This document shows positions 12,164 through 27,100 of a stretch of 64,000 bases of DNA, in pieces; within the stretch, counting starts at the first letter, position 1; every line of letters begins with the position of its first letter. The position numbers and the translations under genes were made by a program. Location: NCBI GenBank assembly GCA_016858145.1, contig JAEHOE010000102.1, positions 186,001 through 250,000 on the forward strand. Direction: 5' to 3'. The DNA comes from Edaphochlamys debaryana (Eukaryota > Chlorophyta > Chlorophyceae > Chlamydomonadales). Below the pieces are notes generated by a model that worked only from the letters and a program-made list of their open reading frames with translations, ran no database searches and was not told the origin of the DNA.

Positions 12164-15100
12164 GGTGGGTGTCATGGGCTTGTGTATATGCTGATCTGGA
12201 TGTAGAGACTTGAGAGCTTTCCCTAGGCATGGCTGGAGCGAGGGCCTGTGCTTAGAACTGGCGCCTCAGGTTTCGCACTCCCCGTGGCTATCCTATGCTG
12301 TGCGGACACCCCTTGTTTGCCATGCATGCGGGCTGTGGAAGGCGTCGTGCGGCTGCTGGCTTGCTGTTCCTTGACAGCTTGCCTCTTGCCTCTCCCTCCC
12401 GTCTGCGACACACAGGTTACTGACTCGGGGCTGGTGAGCACGGGGAAGGGCAGGTTCACGGTCCACAATTGTGTGTTAAGAGAAGGCCAGGCACCCAGTG
12501 GCATGGGCGCTAATACTTTCGCATGCCAGGGGGGCCTCCCCCAGGTAGGATTACGTGTCGTACCGCTTATTGGGCGTGACGTGTTGCCGTACAGGACCTG
12601 CGCATGTGCGCCTTCCTGGACGAAACAATCCAACCGTACACAATGGTGACCAGCCCGCCCGTGATGCCTGGGAGGCCGGACATCAAGGGATCATTGTTTC
12701 CTGACCACCGCAAGGTCGTACAGTACCTGCTGCCCAGTGAGTCACATACGTGTACGACAAGCAGCTGCTGCTGCGGGAAACCCCGGCATGTCCAAATGCA
12801 TGTCGGGGGTGTAGCACAACCGGTACTTTGTTCCCGAGGCGGAGCTATGGGGCTGTGCGTTTGTGGACTCGCTCCACCCCCCACATGCCCCCTCGACCCC
12901 CACCCTCTCTGTGCCTTACTGCGTAGCGACATCCACCATTGCTGATGTCAACGCTACGCACGGTACGCATGGGCATGAGGTTTCCGTGTGTTAAAGGACT
13001 GAATAGCAGCATGTCAGGTGGCATGGTGTGGGCTGTCTTGTGCCGCCTCCTAATCTGTCTGTCTTGCGTGGGCCTTACTGCGGTTCCCCACAGGCACCGC
13101 GGCGGCAGGCACGGTGGCGGCCTCGACGGGCCCCACGGCGGATGTGGCCTTCATTAATGACACCTACACGGGCGCAGCGCCCATGGCCCGTCTGAGCATA
13201 TTCCAGGCAATCTTCAATCAGTTCAACACCACATACACAGTTCCCTTTCCCCAGGACACAAAGGTTCTGCCGGTGAGAGCTTGTTTGGCAGGGCATGCGT
13301 TGATGCATGGTGATCCGGGATGTCCTTCTTATCCCGGATCCGCCGAGCCCTATGTCCTCCCCATCACACGTGCTACTGTTTGCGGCCAATGACCCGTCCA
13401 ACTGGCGCCCTGCCCACAGTTCCACTACCGCTCTGGTGCTCGTATCGGCTCTGACAGCTGGGGCACTGTGGGCCTGGCGGGCACCGCGTACGACGATTCG
13501 GCAGCTCAGTACGACAGGTTTGCGTTCCGGAACCCGGATTGGCTCTCGGTTGTGGCCGCGGGCAACCAGGGTGAGTCGCGGGGGCCAGGCCACGGCAAGA
13601 TCCTGCGCTTGGGTAGCATACTAGCGCCGCCACCACAATGCCATGGCGCCATGGAGCCTTACGTGATGCCACCCCAGCGACCCTTGCCCTTCTTGCTTAC
13701 TCATTCCTCACTCAGGCACAAATGGTCACATGCCGTCCACTGTCTCGAGCCCCGCCAATGCCAAGGTGAGGACTGGTTGGGCCGCCGGTTAGCCAGGCCG
13801 TCGCACGTCAATGCATGATACGGCCAGCGTGACAGGCGGGCCGTATTAGCGCATGCCACCGCAGGCGTGCCTTGACACGTGTCACCGCAACCCGCGTACC
13901 GCCCCAACCGCAGAACACGCTTGCCGTGGGCGCATCGCTAAACCAGTTTGACGCAAACGTCAGCGCCAGTTCCATCGATGAGCAGTTCCTTTTCACTTTC
14001 CGGAACGGCACCACGGGTGTTGCAGCGACTCAGATTGTGGGATCTCCAAGCGCGGTAAGAGTGTACGGGCGGGAGCAGCCAGTGTGCACGTGGGCAACTG
14101 TGCATTTGGGCAGCCGTACCGGTACTCATGGCCCCGCCTCATAGAAGCCAAGAGATACACGCACAAGCGGCTTGGGTTCCGCTCATAATCAAGGACAACC
14201 AGGCCTGCCCACGTAGCCCTGAAGCATTGAATATGCCGAGTTCCACCACGCTCCCATCCTCCCTTGCCCCCAGTTCCACCCCGTCTCTGGGTCGGCGGCC
14301 GTTTTCTCCAACTGGCAAATCCTCCTGGGCAACGCTACCGGGGTGGGTAACTGTCGGTGTCGTACAGTTGTGGTGCCGTGCCTGCGCGCCATGCCGTGCC
14401 ACTGCAAACTGCCCAAGCGCCATCCGTTTGACGCTTGGACCATCAACCTAAAAAGTTCTCAAACCCGGGCTCGCCCTGCAGAAGACTCTTGACGTTGTGC
14501 TCGCCAACCCGGCCCACGCGTGTGCCCCTCTCATTGGCGGTACCACCGTCTATGGAGGCAACATTGTGCTGATCGACACTGCTCGGCTGCCCGAGTTTGG
14601 CAACATTAATTGCACCATTACCCAACGCGCAAACAATGCCAGCGCCTCGAGCCCCGCAGGCATCATTTTCATCAAGGATGATGATGAGATGGTGCCCAGA
14701 ACCCCACAACCGCCCGCGGGAACTGTGAAGAACTTTGTGTGGATCTCAAGGGTGAGTGCATGTCGAGGGGAATGAGAAACGGGGGACGGGGTTACGCGAA
14801 AAGCAAGGCCAGCAAAGTGCAATCAATATCTCTGGCGTATCGGGGGGCGGCGAGTACGGTGCAGGGGCTGGGTGCGTGTGCAGCGAGTGGCCAATGCCGC
14901 ACGCCTGACTGGTGCCTCGTTCGTTTCGTCCTTCCTCTCTTGCCCCCACAGGCTCAGGGCCTCTGGCTTAAAACCAACATTGCAACGTTGGGCAGCGGCA
15001 AGCCCCTGAAGCTGGCCTACTACACCAACACCTCGGCCTTCCCCGTCAACTCGTTCAACATCAAGGCCATCGCCAACGTCTCGAGCTACGGCCCTGCACG

Positions 15101-18100
15101 CGATGGCCGCATCAAGCCAGGTGGGACAGGGTATGACTTGATTGACAAAGCAATGATGGCTTCATTCAACAGGCAGGTCTGCGGGACCCCATGGCCCGGC
15201 TCACTATAGCACATAGAGCTCACTGACGTCCTCTGTTCTGTGCTCTGTGCTCTGAGAGTACTTCCACGGACCCGAACAGTCTATGACTAATGACGTGCTC
15301 TGACGTGTTCCCCCTGCTCTCCCGCCGCGCATTTGCTTCGTTCGCAGACCTGGTGGCCCCAGGTGGGTGGTGGGCACTGGCGTTTGCAATGGTGGTCCAG
15401 CTGCACTGCCAGCCCGGGATGGGCACGCAGCAGGCCCGCTCGAACCTCACTGCCCCGAGGTTTGACAGGCTGGGTCACGAGTTCATCGCCCCAGACAATC
15501 TCATGGTGGTCCCCGCCCCCTACGCCTGCAGGTCAACTCTTGATGTCTCTTCAGGGTGGCGTGGATCCTCCACCCCCACTCCTCACGAGTAGGTCTGCCG
15601 CATGGCAGCGATCGGCGCTGCAGCTTCGTGCCTTGTTACCTCTCACTGACGCCAAGGATAGTCCCCTACACCAATGCAGCACTCGGCTCAAGCCTGTGCG
15701 TCCTGCCTGCCTAGTAAAGGCCGAACTCGTGCCCTTACCCACTCAGGCACTACCTGCACCCGGGGAACCTCGCTACGATCTGGTGAGTGCATGATGGAGC
15801 AGATTCAACCCAAACGAGCCGCTAGGTCCTGAGTTGAGATCCCGCATGAGCAGGATCCCGCAGAAGCCTCACACTCACAGAGTGCGCTGTCAGGATGTCC
15901 TGTCGTACCCAAGACCCTGCCTAGGAGTCACTAGGCCGCCAGCGAAGCGCGAGTGCCAATCTGTGGACACTGACATTGTCCTGACATCGCCTCTTCTGCA
16001 TCACTTGCAACGCAGGCACTTCGTATTCTGCCGCAACGGTGGGCAGAGGATGCATACATGCGTGTACCGGTATTGGCTCTTCCATCACGCTACGACCAGC
16101 TCTCACGCTCCAGCTCTCTGCCCTCCTCACTGTTTTGGCCACGCTCCTACCTCCACCTCGCAGGCCGCTGGACACCTGGCCCTTGTGCGTCAGTACTTCA
16201 GGTGAGTTTGGTATCGCCATGCTTTAGCTCGTCCCTGCATCTAGTCGATTGCACGTGGCTCCACCCTACGCGCCCTCCGCTCGACCCATGACTCCCTCCC
16301 TCCCTCTCTCCACCCACACGACTCCCCAGGGACGGCTTCTACCCCGAGGGCTTCGTCGGTGGACAGTCGGCCAACTTCACGCCCAGCGGCATGCTGCTGA
16401 AGGTGGGCCCGAGCAGCTACGAGGTTACATGTGATGCCACCTTGTTCCTAGCAGGATGCAAGCTGGGCAGTGAAGAAGGCAAGCACTTTGTCAGCGGTGC
16501 AGCGGTTGACATTTTCCCTCGGCGTGTTCCGCTTCCCGCTGCAGGCTGTTGCCATTGCGGGAGCGGAGGACCTGCAAGGCGGCTTTGCACGCAACCTAGG
16601 AACCCCCATTGCGGCCGCTCCAAACGGGGTCCAGGTACACACGGGCCGCATGGACTGTCCCGGTCGATGTGACACTGGTCACTTCGATCTACGACTTCTT
16701 TGCTTGTACCACATGACCGGTAGCTGGCGTGTCACTATTAGTGCCTTGCAGTGGGGTACCTGCCCCCTGCCGCATCAGACCTAACGCTCCTTCTGTTTGA
16801 CAGCTCGGGCTTTCCCACTTGCCTCGATCGCCATCCTCAGGGCTGGGGCCGCCTAGACCTGTCCAGCTCGCTGCCGCTTACCGGCCTGAACGCCCTGGGC
16901 ACACGGCTCCAGGTGGCTGACAATGGGGCCTTCACGCGTGCGACCAACGGTACCACGGTTACGATGCGCGGCATACGCGCATCGGTCAACGGGTGAGCGA
17001 GGCGGAGACGCCTAAGGAGCGTGTCCTGGCATCAGGAATCGTGTCGAGACGACCCCAACCGCGCTGCTCTGCACCCCGTCCCGTGTTCTTGATAGCTAGT
17101 GCAGGGCACCGAGCACAGACTAAGCTACCTTCGGTTGCGCCGCCCGCCCCTTCCCTACCCAGATTCCTGACGGGCGTGCTGGTGTGGCACGACTTTCCCG
17201 CCGCCCTCATCGCGGCCAAGCAGTTGGTAAACGACCTTGATCTGCTGTACGAGATCAACGGCAACGGAGCGAAATTGCCGATACTAGCTGGTAAGTCTCT
17301 GCGCACCGCGGACGGCAGGCATGGTCGCAGGCTGGCGGCGGGGCACGGGATGCCAATACCCTGGCATCACTTATGGGTACATGGGATTACTGCGTTTGAA
17401 TTGCCGATGTCCGCCTCCCCTTACCCCCAGCCCGGGATACCACCAACAACGTGGAGCGAGTGCGGGTGCCGGTCAAAGCCGGGGACACGGTGACGTTCCA
17501 CGTGCAGGCCACCAACCTGAGGCACGTGCTGCTCACCAGCGACCCTGACGCAGCGCTGCCTCAGCGCTGGGCGCTGGCTGTGATTGGGCAGTTCAAGGGA
17601 GTGCTCGAGACGCCGCTCAACCCCTCGTACCTCGTGGCGCCCAAGTTCACACCCCAGGTGAACCCTTGCCGAGCGAGGAAGTGGGTGAAGGCCGGGTCAA
17701 TGGTGTCATGGATCAACGCATCAACTTGCCCTGCTGAGCCCTTGCTGCACGTCAGCCTTCTTTGTGAAATAGTGTCATGGAGCAACGCATCAACTTGCCC
17801 TGCTGAGCGCTTGCTGCAAGTCAGCCTTCTTTGTAAAGTAGTGTCATGGAGCAACGCACAAACTTGCCCAGCTGAGCCCGCGCTGCACGTCAGGCTTCTA
17901 TGTGACTTGCTTCCTGTGTAAAGTCTCGCTCGTCCCAAGTTTTGCTCAGCTTCTCGGGCTTTCGGACTTGCCCATGTGGGCCATGGGCTGAGCATGCACG
18001 CCTTTGCTAACGCTTGCCGTTGACCGCCATATGCTTGATGGCCTCCCCCCGAACATCAGGACATCACGGCGGGCAGCCCCTTCATGCTCCAGTTCCCGGA

Positions 18101-21100
18101 TGGTCGCTGTGGGCGCGTAAACGGGACGGGCGTGCTGATTGCATCAGCAGATTGCGCGCTAAACTCGGATATGCGGTTCGCACTGTCAGAGGCGACGTCC
18201 TACAGTGAGTGCTCGCACTCACAGCGCCGTTAAACTGGAGGGTGTCATGGAGCCGCACACACATGCGATTCCCGCCCAGCAAAGACCTGCGTGTGCCGGT
18301 CCTGCATCCCTCATCTTCGAAATTGCTCTTTTCCTTTCACGTCCGTGACCACAGGCATCCAGCGGACGCGCCTCGGCACGACCACTGCCGACGCTGGCGT
18401 CAAGTGTTTTACGGTGCCACAGGATAACCAAACTGCGGGAGTGCCCCTGCAGCAGTGGCCGTGCACCACGGGGCAGAACCAGAGTTTCGAGCTGGTCCCC
18501 GTCACAGGTACGCAGGGCCACGTACGCACAGCAGCATACATAGCGGGTCATGGCTGGCGGGGCTCCCGCCCTTCGAGAGTCATCTGCCCATTGCCTGTTT
18601 ACAACCTGAGTGCGTGTGATATGCCCACGCGGTCAGCCCTCCCTCCCGCGCTCCCGGCCATCCAGGCCTCGCCAACACATTCAACGTGCGCACCACCCGG
18701 GGAAAGTGCTGGACCACGGCCGGCAGTCTCGGCGCAGCCGTGGTCCTGGGCAACTGCTCCACGGCAGCGACCTATCGCTTTCTGCTCACCGGATACTCCA
18801 GCGGGTGAGACCGGAAAGGCGGATGGAAGCTGCCATAGGGCTTCGGTCTCATACGTCCCGCCTTTGAATGTTCCTCGCTGCTATAATCATTCATGTGCAT
18901 GGACCTGCCGCGTCCGTCACACTCTCTCACTTTCATCTATTTTGGACTGACCCCTCACTTATTCGCTGTGCCTCCCGTACACCCGCCTACACATCCAGGC
19001 TGTGGTCGCTCACGCCCGCCTCCAACCCCACCGCGTGCGTCGCCGTCAACCAGACCTCCACAACTGATGGGTCGTCCATCCTGCTCGCCACCTGCTCCGG
19101 CACGAGCACCAGTACACTGCAAAACAAGCTTCCCCGCGTACGGTTGATGGACTTCCCAAGGCCAGGCAAGCAAGGGACCTCGGGGCAAGCTAGCAGCAGC
19201 AGCTAGAATGCCGCTGGGTGTACTTTGGGGGGCTGAGTGTTGACGGCGCGGCTTCTGCCAGGCTTCTGCGGGGGCGAACAAAAGTCAGGGTGTCATGGAG
19301 CCACGCACATATTTTCGAATTGTGCCGAGCACGCGCGCCGCACTTCCTTAGCGCTTTGCGCCGTGCCTGCATGCATGTCCAATTGCCCAGCCATTCCAGG
19401 CTTACCTCATTCCCAGCTTTGAGGAAGGTGACATGTGATCTTATCTGACCCAATCATGCATGCCCCACCCAATCATCTGCGCGTGCAGGCATGCCCAACC
19501 CCCAGGGCTTCCGCTACATCATCAAGGACACTCAGAACCGTTGCCTCACGGTGCGGGGCAACACGACCAACGCGCCGGCAACCTTCGAGACGTGCGACGG
19601 CTCTCCTGCTCAGGATATGGCGCTCTTCAACCCCTCGCAAGACGGGTGAGCGCGCGGGACTGTGTGCTGCGGTGCACGGGCACATGCACGCACCGGCACC
19701 ATCTCCATCCTCCGTACTTGCACTTTCCCATAGATTGTGCATGCGTATTTCGTTCCGCTCACTAACTCCCCCATGACGGGTCCTCCGCCGCGCCCCGGAA
19801 AACAGGGTGACGTACCGCTTCGTGCCCCAGACGGTGTGGGATATGACCCAAGGTCCCCGCTTCTGCCTGGATGTTCCGCCGGCCCCTGCCACCGTCCTGG
19901 CTCTCGGGGCCTGCGCCTCGACGGACACGGGCCAGGACATCCGCATCACAGCGCTGCCCCCCTACATGCGCTTCACGGTCGGGTGGTCCCTCGGCGGCGG
20001 CCCGCAGGGTGCGTTCCGCTTGTGGGAAGCCGAGGGTGTTGTGGAAGGTTCCAACCAAGGGTCGGTTGAGCAAAAGGTGTGACAGGCATCCCACGAGCGA
20101 GGCATGGTTCTATCTGGTGGCTTCCCCTTACTGCCCTGCACGTGCGTGCCCGCTTGCCCGCAGAGTGCCCCCGGCCCAACAACTTCTGCAACGGCGTCAT
20201 TTTCCCGGTGTACTGCAATGATACCAACATCAAGAGCTGGGTGTGCATGGACCCCGTGACCAATCGGCGAGGAGTCGTACTGCCGAGCACCGGTTGCAGT
20301 ACGGCGCCAGTTGCAACGGGCTGGCCTACGGCCGACAGCCGACAGTGCCCCGGGTACCTGCCAGGTGGGTGACGGCGGGGAAGGACTGCGTGGCAAGCCA
20401 AGTCCACGCCTTTCACCAATGCCCTCCGCTCCCACACAAGCTGGGCTCGCTGTTGCCATCCGCCTGGCCGCCCGCCCCCATGCGCCCTTGCCCAACGTTT
20501 AAAAGCCGGTTGCGCCCACGCGCGCGCAGGCCCCGTTTACGACATTGGTGTGGGAAGCGACGGCGTCACCCGGCGGCTGTCGTACGCTTCAAACTGGACC
20601 ATCGCTACCGGGGGATCCTTTGCAACCTTCACGACCTCGTTCAACCTCACGGCCCAGCAGTCCTCCATCATCCCCAACCTGGACTTGATATGCGACGACC
20701 GCTGTGAGTGTGCTTGGGCTCATTGCTTTTGCTCAGCTCAAAGCGGCGCGTGGCGTTGCAGGGCTGGGCAGGGGTGACAAGGTCCCTCGGGTTGCAAGCC
20801 CGCATGGGCTCTGGGCAGTACGTTTGGGGAAGCAGGTAGCCAGGCCAACGCAAAGGTACCCTGTGAACTTGTGGCGCTTAAGCCCACAAACCCAATGTTG
20901 TCCCGGCCGCATTAAACCCTCCCCACCCAGGCGACGTATTCATGGATGGCATCCGGCAAGAGAACCCGGTGAACCTCCAGGCCACCCCCACTTCGATTTA
21001 CCTCCGTGGCACGAGCGTGGGGCGCTACGTGCTCTCCGTGGTGGCAGCAAACGGAGGCTCCTCTCCCAACCCCGGGTACATGGAAGCCTCGCTCAAGGGC

Positions 21101-24100
21101 AGTGGCTCGGTCCTCCCGACCACCGGATGGGTTCTGGCGGGTGAGTCCGATGCAACGTGCACGCATGAGTGCTTGAGCGCCCGCGTGCTGAACGGCCGGC
21201 GTGCCGAGCGCGAGTCCCGCAGATAGAGTGCGCATGCACCCCGGCCCCTGACCGCTGCTTGTGCTCCCGCCTCTGCCCGGCCCCCCATTCCCACCTGCCC
21301 CAGACGAGTGGTCGGCTCTGTCCATCCACCCCTTCAGCCCCCCCTGCCCCGAATCCATCACGGAGTGCCTGCCCGGCACCGCCACCCGCTGCGGCCTCTA
21401 CCGCAGCCCTTACACCAGCGACTGGGACCTGCGCTGGCAGTGCAACAAGTAGGTTTGGGGCGAGTGGCAAATTCCTTGGAGCGGCGGAGGTACTGGCTGG
21501 ACTCCGTACATGGAGGGAGCAGAGGGACTGGTACGATGCTAGGGCATTCGGCGGTGGCCCGCAGGCCAGCACCTGTGCGCGCCCGTGGGTGCGGGTGAGG
21601 GACGACGCCTCGATGGATAACCCGCTGCCCCCTCCCCCGCCACACCCCCAGGCTCTGGTCGCCCAATCGCAAGTTTGTCTTCATGATGCGGTGAGGCGCT
21701 AAGGGCTTGCTTTGCAGGCGACTGCCAGGCAGAGCGGGCTGGCCAGGGGCAGAAAGGGTCCCGCGGAAGCATGCGGGGGGCGGTCGGGCCGTCAAGCAAG
21801 GTCCCCCTGTTCTCTTTCTTCACCTGAACCTGTTGTCTGCCCTCTATGGAAGGCGCAACGGTGATCTGGAGCTGTACTACAGTACGGATGGCGCCTCGCC
21901 CTCGGGGCCCTCCGTGTGGTCGTACTTCACGCGAGGCCCCAACCGCAGCCTCATCCTCCGGCCAGACGGCGTGTGGGTCATCCCCAGCGCCCCGGGCGTG
22001 GGGTCCTTCTCCTTCGGGACCATCCAGTCCCAGTCGGGCTACGGAGACGCTAACTACGAGTCGTACTTCCGGTGGGTATGCCGTACACTAGTGCATGCGT
22101 GCATGGGACCTTGGGGACCGTGGATCAGCTTGGAAAAAGTGTTTGAAGCTCGCCAGCAGTGTTCTTTGCATTGGAACGCTCTTACGCTCCTCAACCCGAC
22201 CTGCTTCCCTCACATGCAGCATGACCGTTACGGACGACGGCGTTGTACGGCTCATCGACGCCTTGACCAACGGCTTGGCCTGGTCCAGCGGCCGCCTGGA
22301 GGGCAACCGAGGTGCGCAGGTTGTTGCCTGGGCCCGGACTCGAGTGCAAGACCAAGTCCGTGCGATCCGAAGACGGGACCAGCATCGGATCATGAGCTTC
22401 CCAGCTCCTGCCTCCGTGCGTGACTGCTCTACGGAACCCAGGACAAGATGCATGCGCCTACTTACCTCCTCGCCTCGCCTGTGCCCCTGCCCCGCAGACA
22501 ACTGGATGACCGAGGTCACCACCTCCGTCCCCTTCTTCCTGCAAACCCCCTGTGCCTCCACCATCTCCGTCTGCGCATCGCCGGGCATGCAGACCGAGCG
22601 TGAGTTCACAAGGAAGCCAGCAGAAGCGTAGCTCCCGCAGCAGAGTATGGTTTGGTGCTCCGACGACAGGGCGTTGGGCTAATCTCTTGAGCCACACCTG
22701 GAAGCACTCACCCGCCCCCTTGCCCTCCGTGCCCTCCCACAGCCTGGCGCGTCGAGCGCAACGTCCGCGCGCCGTACGACCCCGCGACTGCCTTCGATGT
22801 GCCAAACGTTCACGGCGCTGAGCACTGTGCCTACCTGTGCGGCCTGCGCTTTGATTGCTGGATGTGGTCCTACGTCCGCGCGACACGAGTATGCACGATT
22901 GCCGGTAGCAGCCTTGGAGGAGCTAGCCAGTCGACCGTGCAGGGGACGGACTCCGGAGTGTTCCAAGGATTGAAGCCCGGGTTGATCAGTGAGTGGTGCA
23001 CGTGTTGGGTGCGGGAGTGCAGATAAAGAGACCCAGGTGGTTCCTGATCCCCGCCTTCACTCCCTGCGCAGACCGCCGCACGGAGTTCGTAAGCACGGCG
23101 ATTTCGTCGTACAGGTCAGTTGGCGGGCATTGTGCCGAAAAGCATGGAGGCGGGTTGTCAGATCGCAAGGTGCCCTACCGGCTGTCGGGGCTTTGGACTC
23201 TGAAGCCTAGGATCAACATGTCTCGTCACATGGCCGACTGAATTCTGGATTATTTTCGCTGGCTCACAGGTGTGGCCTGTACGCCGGCATGGGCCCATGC
23301 TCCTACCTGTGGTCCGAGGACCGATCCCACATGGCTCGTATGGTGGGTGCCGGGGGCGGGGGCCGGCGGCCGGGAAAGCGCGTGACAGCAGGCTCGCAAC
23401 CTGCCGATTGTCTGGCTCTGCAACTACGCTTACCTGTATCATTCCGATGCCTTTCGCGACCACAGCAAGAGGACGGCAACCTGTGCGTCTACTCCATGAC
23501 ATCGGGGGTCAAGTGGTGCTCCAACACGCCAGGCGAGGCTGGACGGGGCGGGACGGAGGGGCATGCCTTGAACTAGGTCTTGGTGCACAAGGCCATCCTA
23601 GTGCGCCTCTCTTGCCTGACAATGCCACGGCGGCTCCTTTGGTTCGCCCGCAGGTCCTTACACCACTCTCTACATCAGTACAGACGGCCGTCTGGTGCTG
23701 TCCGGCCCCACCGATGGAACGAGCTCGCCTCCCAGAGTCACTTCTGACATGTTTGGAACCAGCGCCAAGGGCGCGCAGGACGGAACGCTGGCGCCATTCC
23801 GCTTGGTGCTGACCAATGACGGCAACCTCAACCTCTACAACGATCTGCAGGAGCTCGCATGGACCAGTCAGGCTGGCAGTGAGTGGGGGCGAGTAGATGC
23901 CGACGAAAGGTTGACCGCGGCCTACTACCTGCCGTTGCTGTGGCCCGTCCCTTGTGCTCTGTGCGCCGCTAGCCCTGCTTCAAGCACCCGCTCCCTCCCG
24001 CGCGCCCTGCAGTCTGCAACTCCCACCCTACCACATGGTGCTCCCACTCCACCGGTCGGGTGAGCGCGGGACACGGGGCACGGAAGGAGCGCACAGTACG

Positions 24101-27100
24101 AGGGGTTGAAGGTCACGCCGATCGAGCAGCATGGCTGTGGTGATGTCCCGTGCGTTTGCAATGCTAACGTGTCCTCTTCTATCCACAGCTTCTGCTGGTT
24201 AACTGCGACACCGACACCATGTGAGTCCTTCCACGAGGCGCGGGCGCCTTCCAGCCGCACTGGATGGCCTGTGGTGCACCGTTGCGGATTATATCCCGAA
24301 TCCCGTCCTGATGCCACCCTCTCTCATTCGTGTGCCCCTCCCGCCGTGACCCCCAGCCCCGACTGGGTCTGTGCTGACGTCACCAACGGCTGGTACGGCG
24401 TCATCCGCAGCACCGTGCCCGGCGGACCAAAGGACGCCAACTGCATCTGGTTTAATGAGGTCACGGGATGGCCCTCCGCCCAGTTGGCAGGCGACAGGTT
24501 CTGCCCCGGATATCTCGGTGCGTCGGTGCTTCTCCGAGCCAAGGGTCCGTTACAAGAGCTCGCCAGCAACCTGCGAATCCACTCCCGCTGACCCCGCCGC
24601 CCTTCATACATGCGCCCGCAGACGCCAAGCGCACGAACGTCTGGTCGCCGGCCCCAGCCACGACTTGCGCAGTCAACGCGCCCTCCGGCGCTTGCCCCGC
24701 CTTCGGCCAGCCTAACACGTGCGCCCTCTACAACAAGAATCCCGGTGACACGGACGACGCATCCACCGCCTGGAACGACGCCGGATGGTAAGCGGGGCCC
24801 GAACCTGTGCAGCGGTCCTGGAAACAGCGTCGCAAATGTCCGGGACTGACGTACCGCCTCCGTGCCTTTTGCCCTCGCAGGAACTGCAACCGGTGAGCAA
24901 GACAGGCTGCAGCTCGCGCTGGGCACAGGATACCGCGCTCAGCCATGCGCCTGGAACGCAATAATGGGCAGACTCGTGAAGGGATGGCCGCCGGCCCTCG
25001 AGTACCACTTCCCTCCTCCTGATCCGCTCAGCTGATGCCGGGGCTTAAGCAGATCAGTTTCTTGCTTGCCGCCTCTGCCCCTCCCCGTCAGGCTCTACTC
25101 GCGATCCCGCAAGTACGCTTTGGTGAGAGGGGCGAACCGGCGTATGAAACTGCGCGCAATTGCTGCGCAGGGGGGTCACTGTGAGGCCTGGGCATCTGCA
25201 ATTGTGGCCCTGCCCGGCTGCTCAAAGTGCGGCGTACACTTTCTCGCAGGTGGTCCACGGTTTCAAGGTGTCCTTGTTCGAGTGAGTTGAGACAACGAGT
25301 TTTCTGCAGGTTTCTGTACCTCCCGCGTTGCTATGTCCCCCCCCGCTCCATCCACTCGGTTAGCTTTATAACATCTATGCGTGTGCGATTCCCACCCCAA
25401 TCCCGTACCCGCAGCATGTCGGCTGCCCCACCTACTCGCCTAACAACCATTGCATCGGCGTCGGGAATTACCTCGCTCCAACTTACCGTCGAGGGTCAAT
25501 GTGAGATCGTAGGCGCTGCCATGCACATGCTCGGGGTCGGTTGCCACTGCGTGCACGTCACAAGGGCCCGGAGGCTGGTGGGCGTCGTTTGATGGGTTCG
25601 GGTGGACCTTTAGAATGGCAGGATGGAGCGCGGGCTTAGGGGCCGGTGGGAGTTATGTGGGCTGCAGTTGCGAGGGGATGCAGGCGGGCCTGAGGGAGGC
25701 GATGGCAAGGGTGATAGACGCGGGACGCGGGCCTGCTGTCCTGCGGGCGCATCAATCCGCCCCTGCCCTTGCCCACTCCTCCGCTCGCTATGCTCGCAGG
25801 GTGCATCAACTCAGCCACCCCCTTTTGCTCCAACGCCGCCGACCTCGCTGTGAACGTAAGAGGTTGTGCTCGAAGCCAAAGGATGGGTTTTCACAGTGGC
25901 TTGCATTGCCAGCCATCATGGGTCCCGAGGTCTGATATGTTTGCCGCTTACCGCCCCCGCAGTTCCGGCCCCAGAACGCGGGTCGGGAGAATGGTCCTTT
26001 CAAGATTGAGGTGAACGACGCCGGTTACTGGGCAGGTGAGGTGGGAGCAACGAAGCTTATCTGGGTCTGCGATATGCGAGAGATGCTGCTGCCGTTGCGG
26101 TGACCTGCGCTAATCTTGGTCCACATCTTTGCTCCCGGAACCGCGTGCCTCGTACAGCCCCCACACCCTGGTCCTCACGCTACCTCTTAAACGCCCCCCT
26201 GGTGACTCATACTCCTTCCTCGCACCTGCCCCGCAGTCATCAACAAGAACGGAGACGAGGCTTGGTCCAGCTATAAGGGTGCGTCGGGCGCATGACTGCT
26301 CTCAAGCAGTGGTGGTTTCGCGACAAGACCTTGGCACGTACCCCGCACTCCGCAGTTCATCTGTCCTGCCTGTTTCCCACTCCTGCTCCCCCGCGTTGCC
26401 CCCTGTCGACCCCCCCCCCCCCCAACACCCCCAGTCTGCCAGCAGACCACCCCCACGACTGCCACGCTGCGGTCCTCGTGGTGCCCGGCCCCTGCTGCGC
26501 TGGTGCACGCCAACTGCGATCGGGACACCGCTGTCGCCCTGAACCCGGGCGCCACGGGCCCCCTGATGGACGACGGGGTGTGCATGGACCTGAACACAGG
26601 CGCCATCGGGGTTACCCTGTCCAGCAGGTGAGCATGCATCACGAGCGCTGCAGCCAGCAAGCGAGGCTACAAGGGGTTTCCGGTAGTGAACGCTTGCGGC
26701 TCATCAAGGCCTACCCAGCCCTGCCTTCCCCCAACTGCCTTCTCACCCTCGCTCCTCCTTTCCGCTCGCTAATCTGCCCCCAGGACTTGCAACCTTGCCA
26801 ACGCCACCACAGCCTGGCCCGCAGCAGCGTACAATCTGTGCCCCTCGGTCATCCCAGGTGGGAGCGCGGCTGGCAGGGAGGCACGGGGTACCGGTGACTC
26901 CTTATCGCATGGCATTCGGAGAAGTCAAGGGGTGACGTCCTTGCCCCCCTTCCTCCCTTGGCTCGCCCTCGCCGCCCCAGCCGCCGTCACCTCTCTGTCG
27001 ACCACACGGGCTGCGTGCAGCGCGCAGCAGCCGCTGACCGCCTGCGCCGGCCCCGCGGGCCAGGCCTGCAGCATCGCATCCAACCTGCCCTGCAACTCGG

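Noticed and set aside
17702..17915. Regularly spaced repeats considered as a CRISPR-like array
   Set aside because: Whole 70-bp units are similar, with no unique spacers. They lie in a eukaryotic intron and carry a transposon-end motif.
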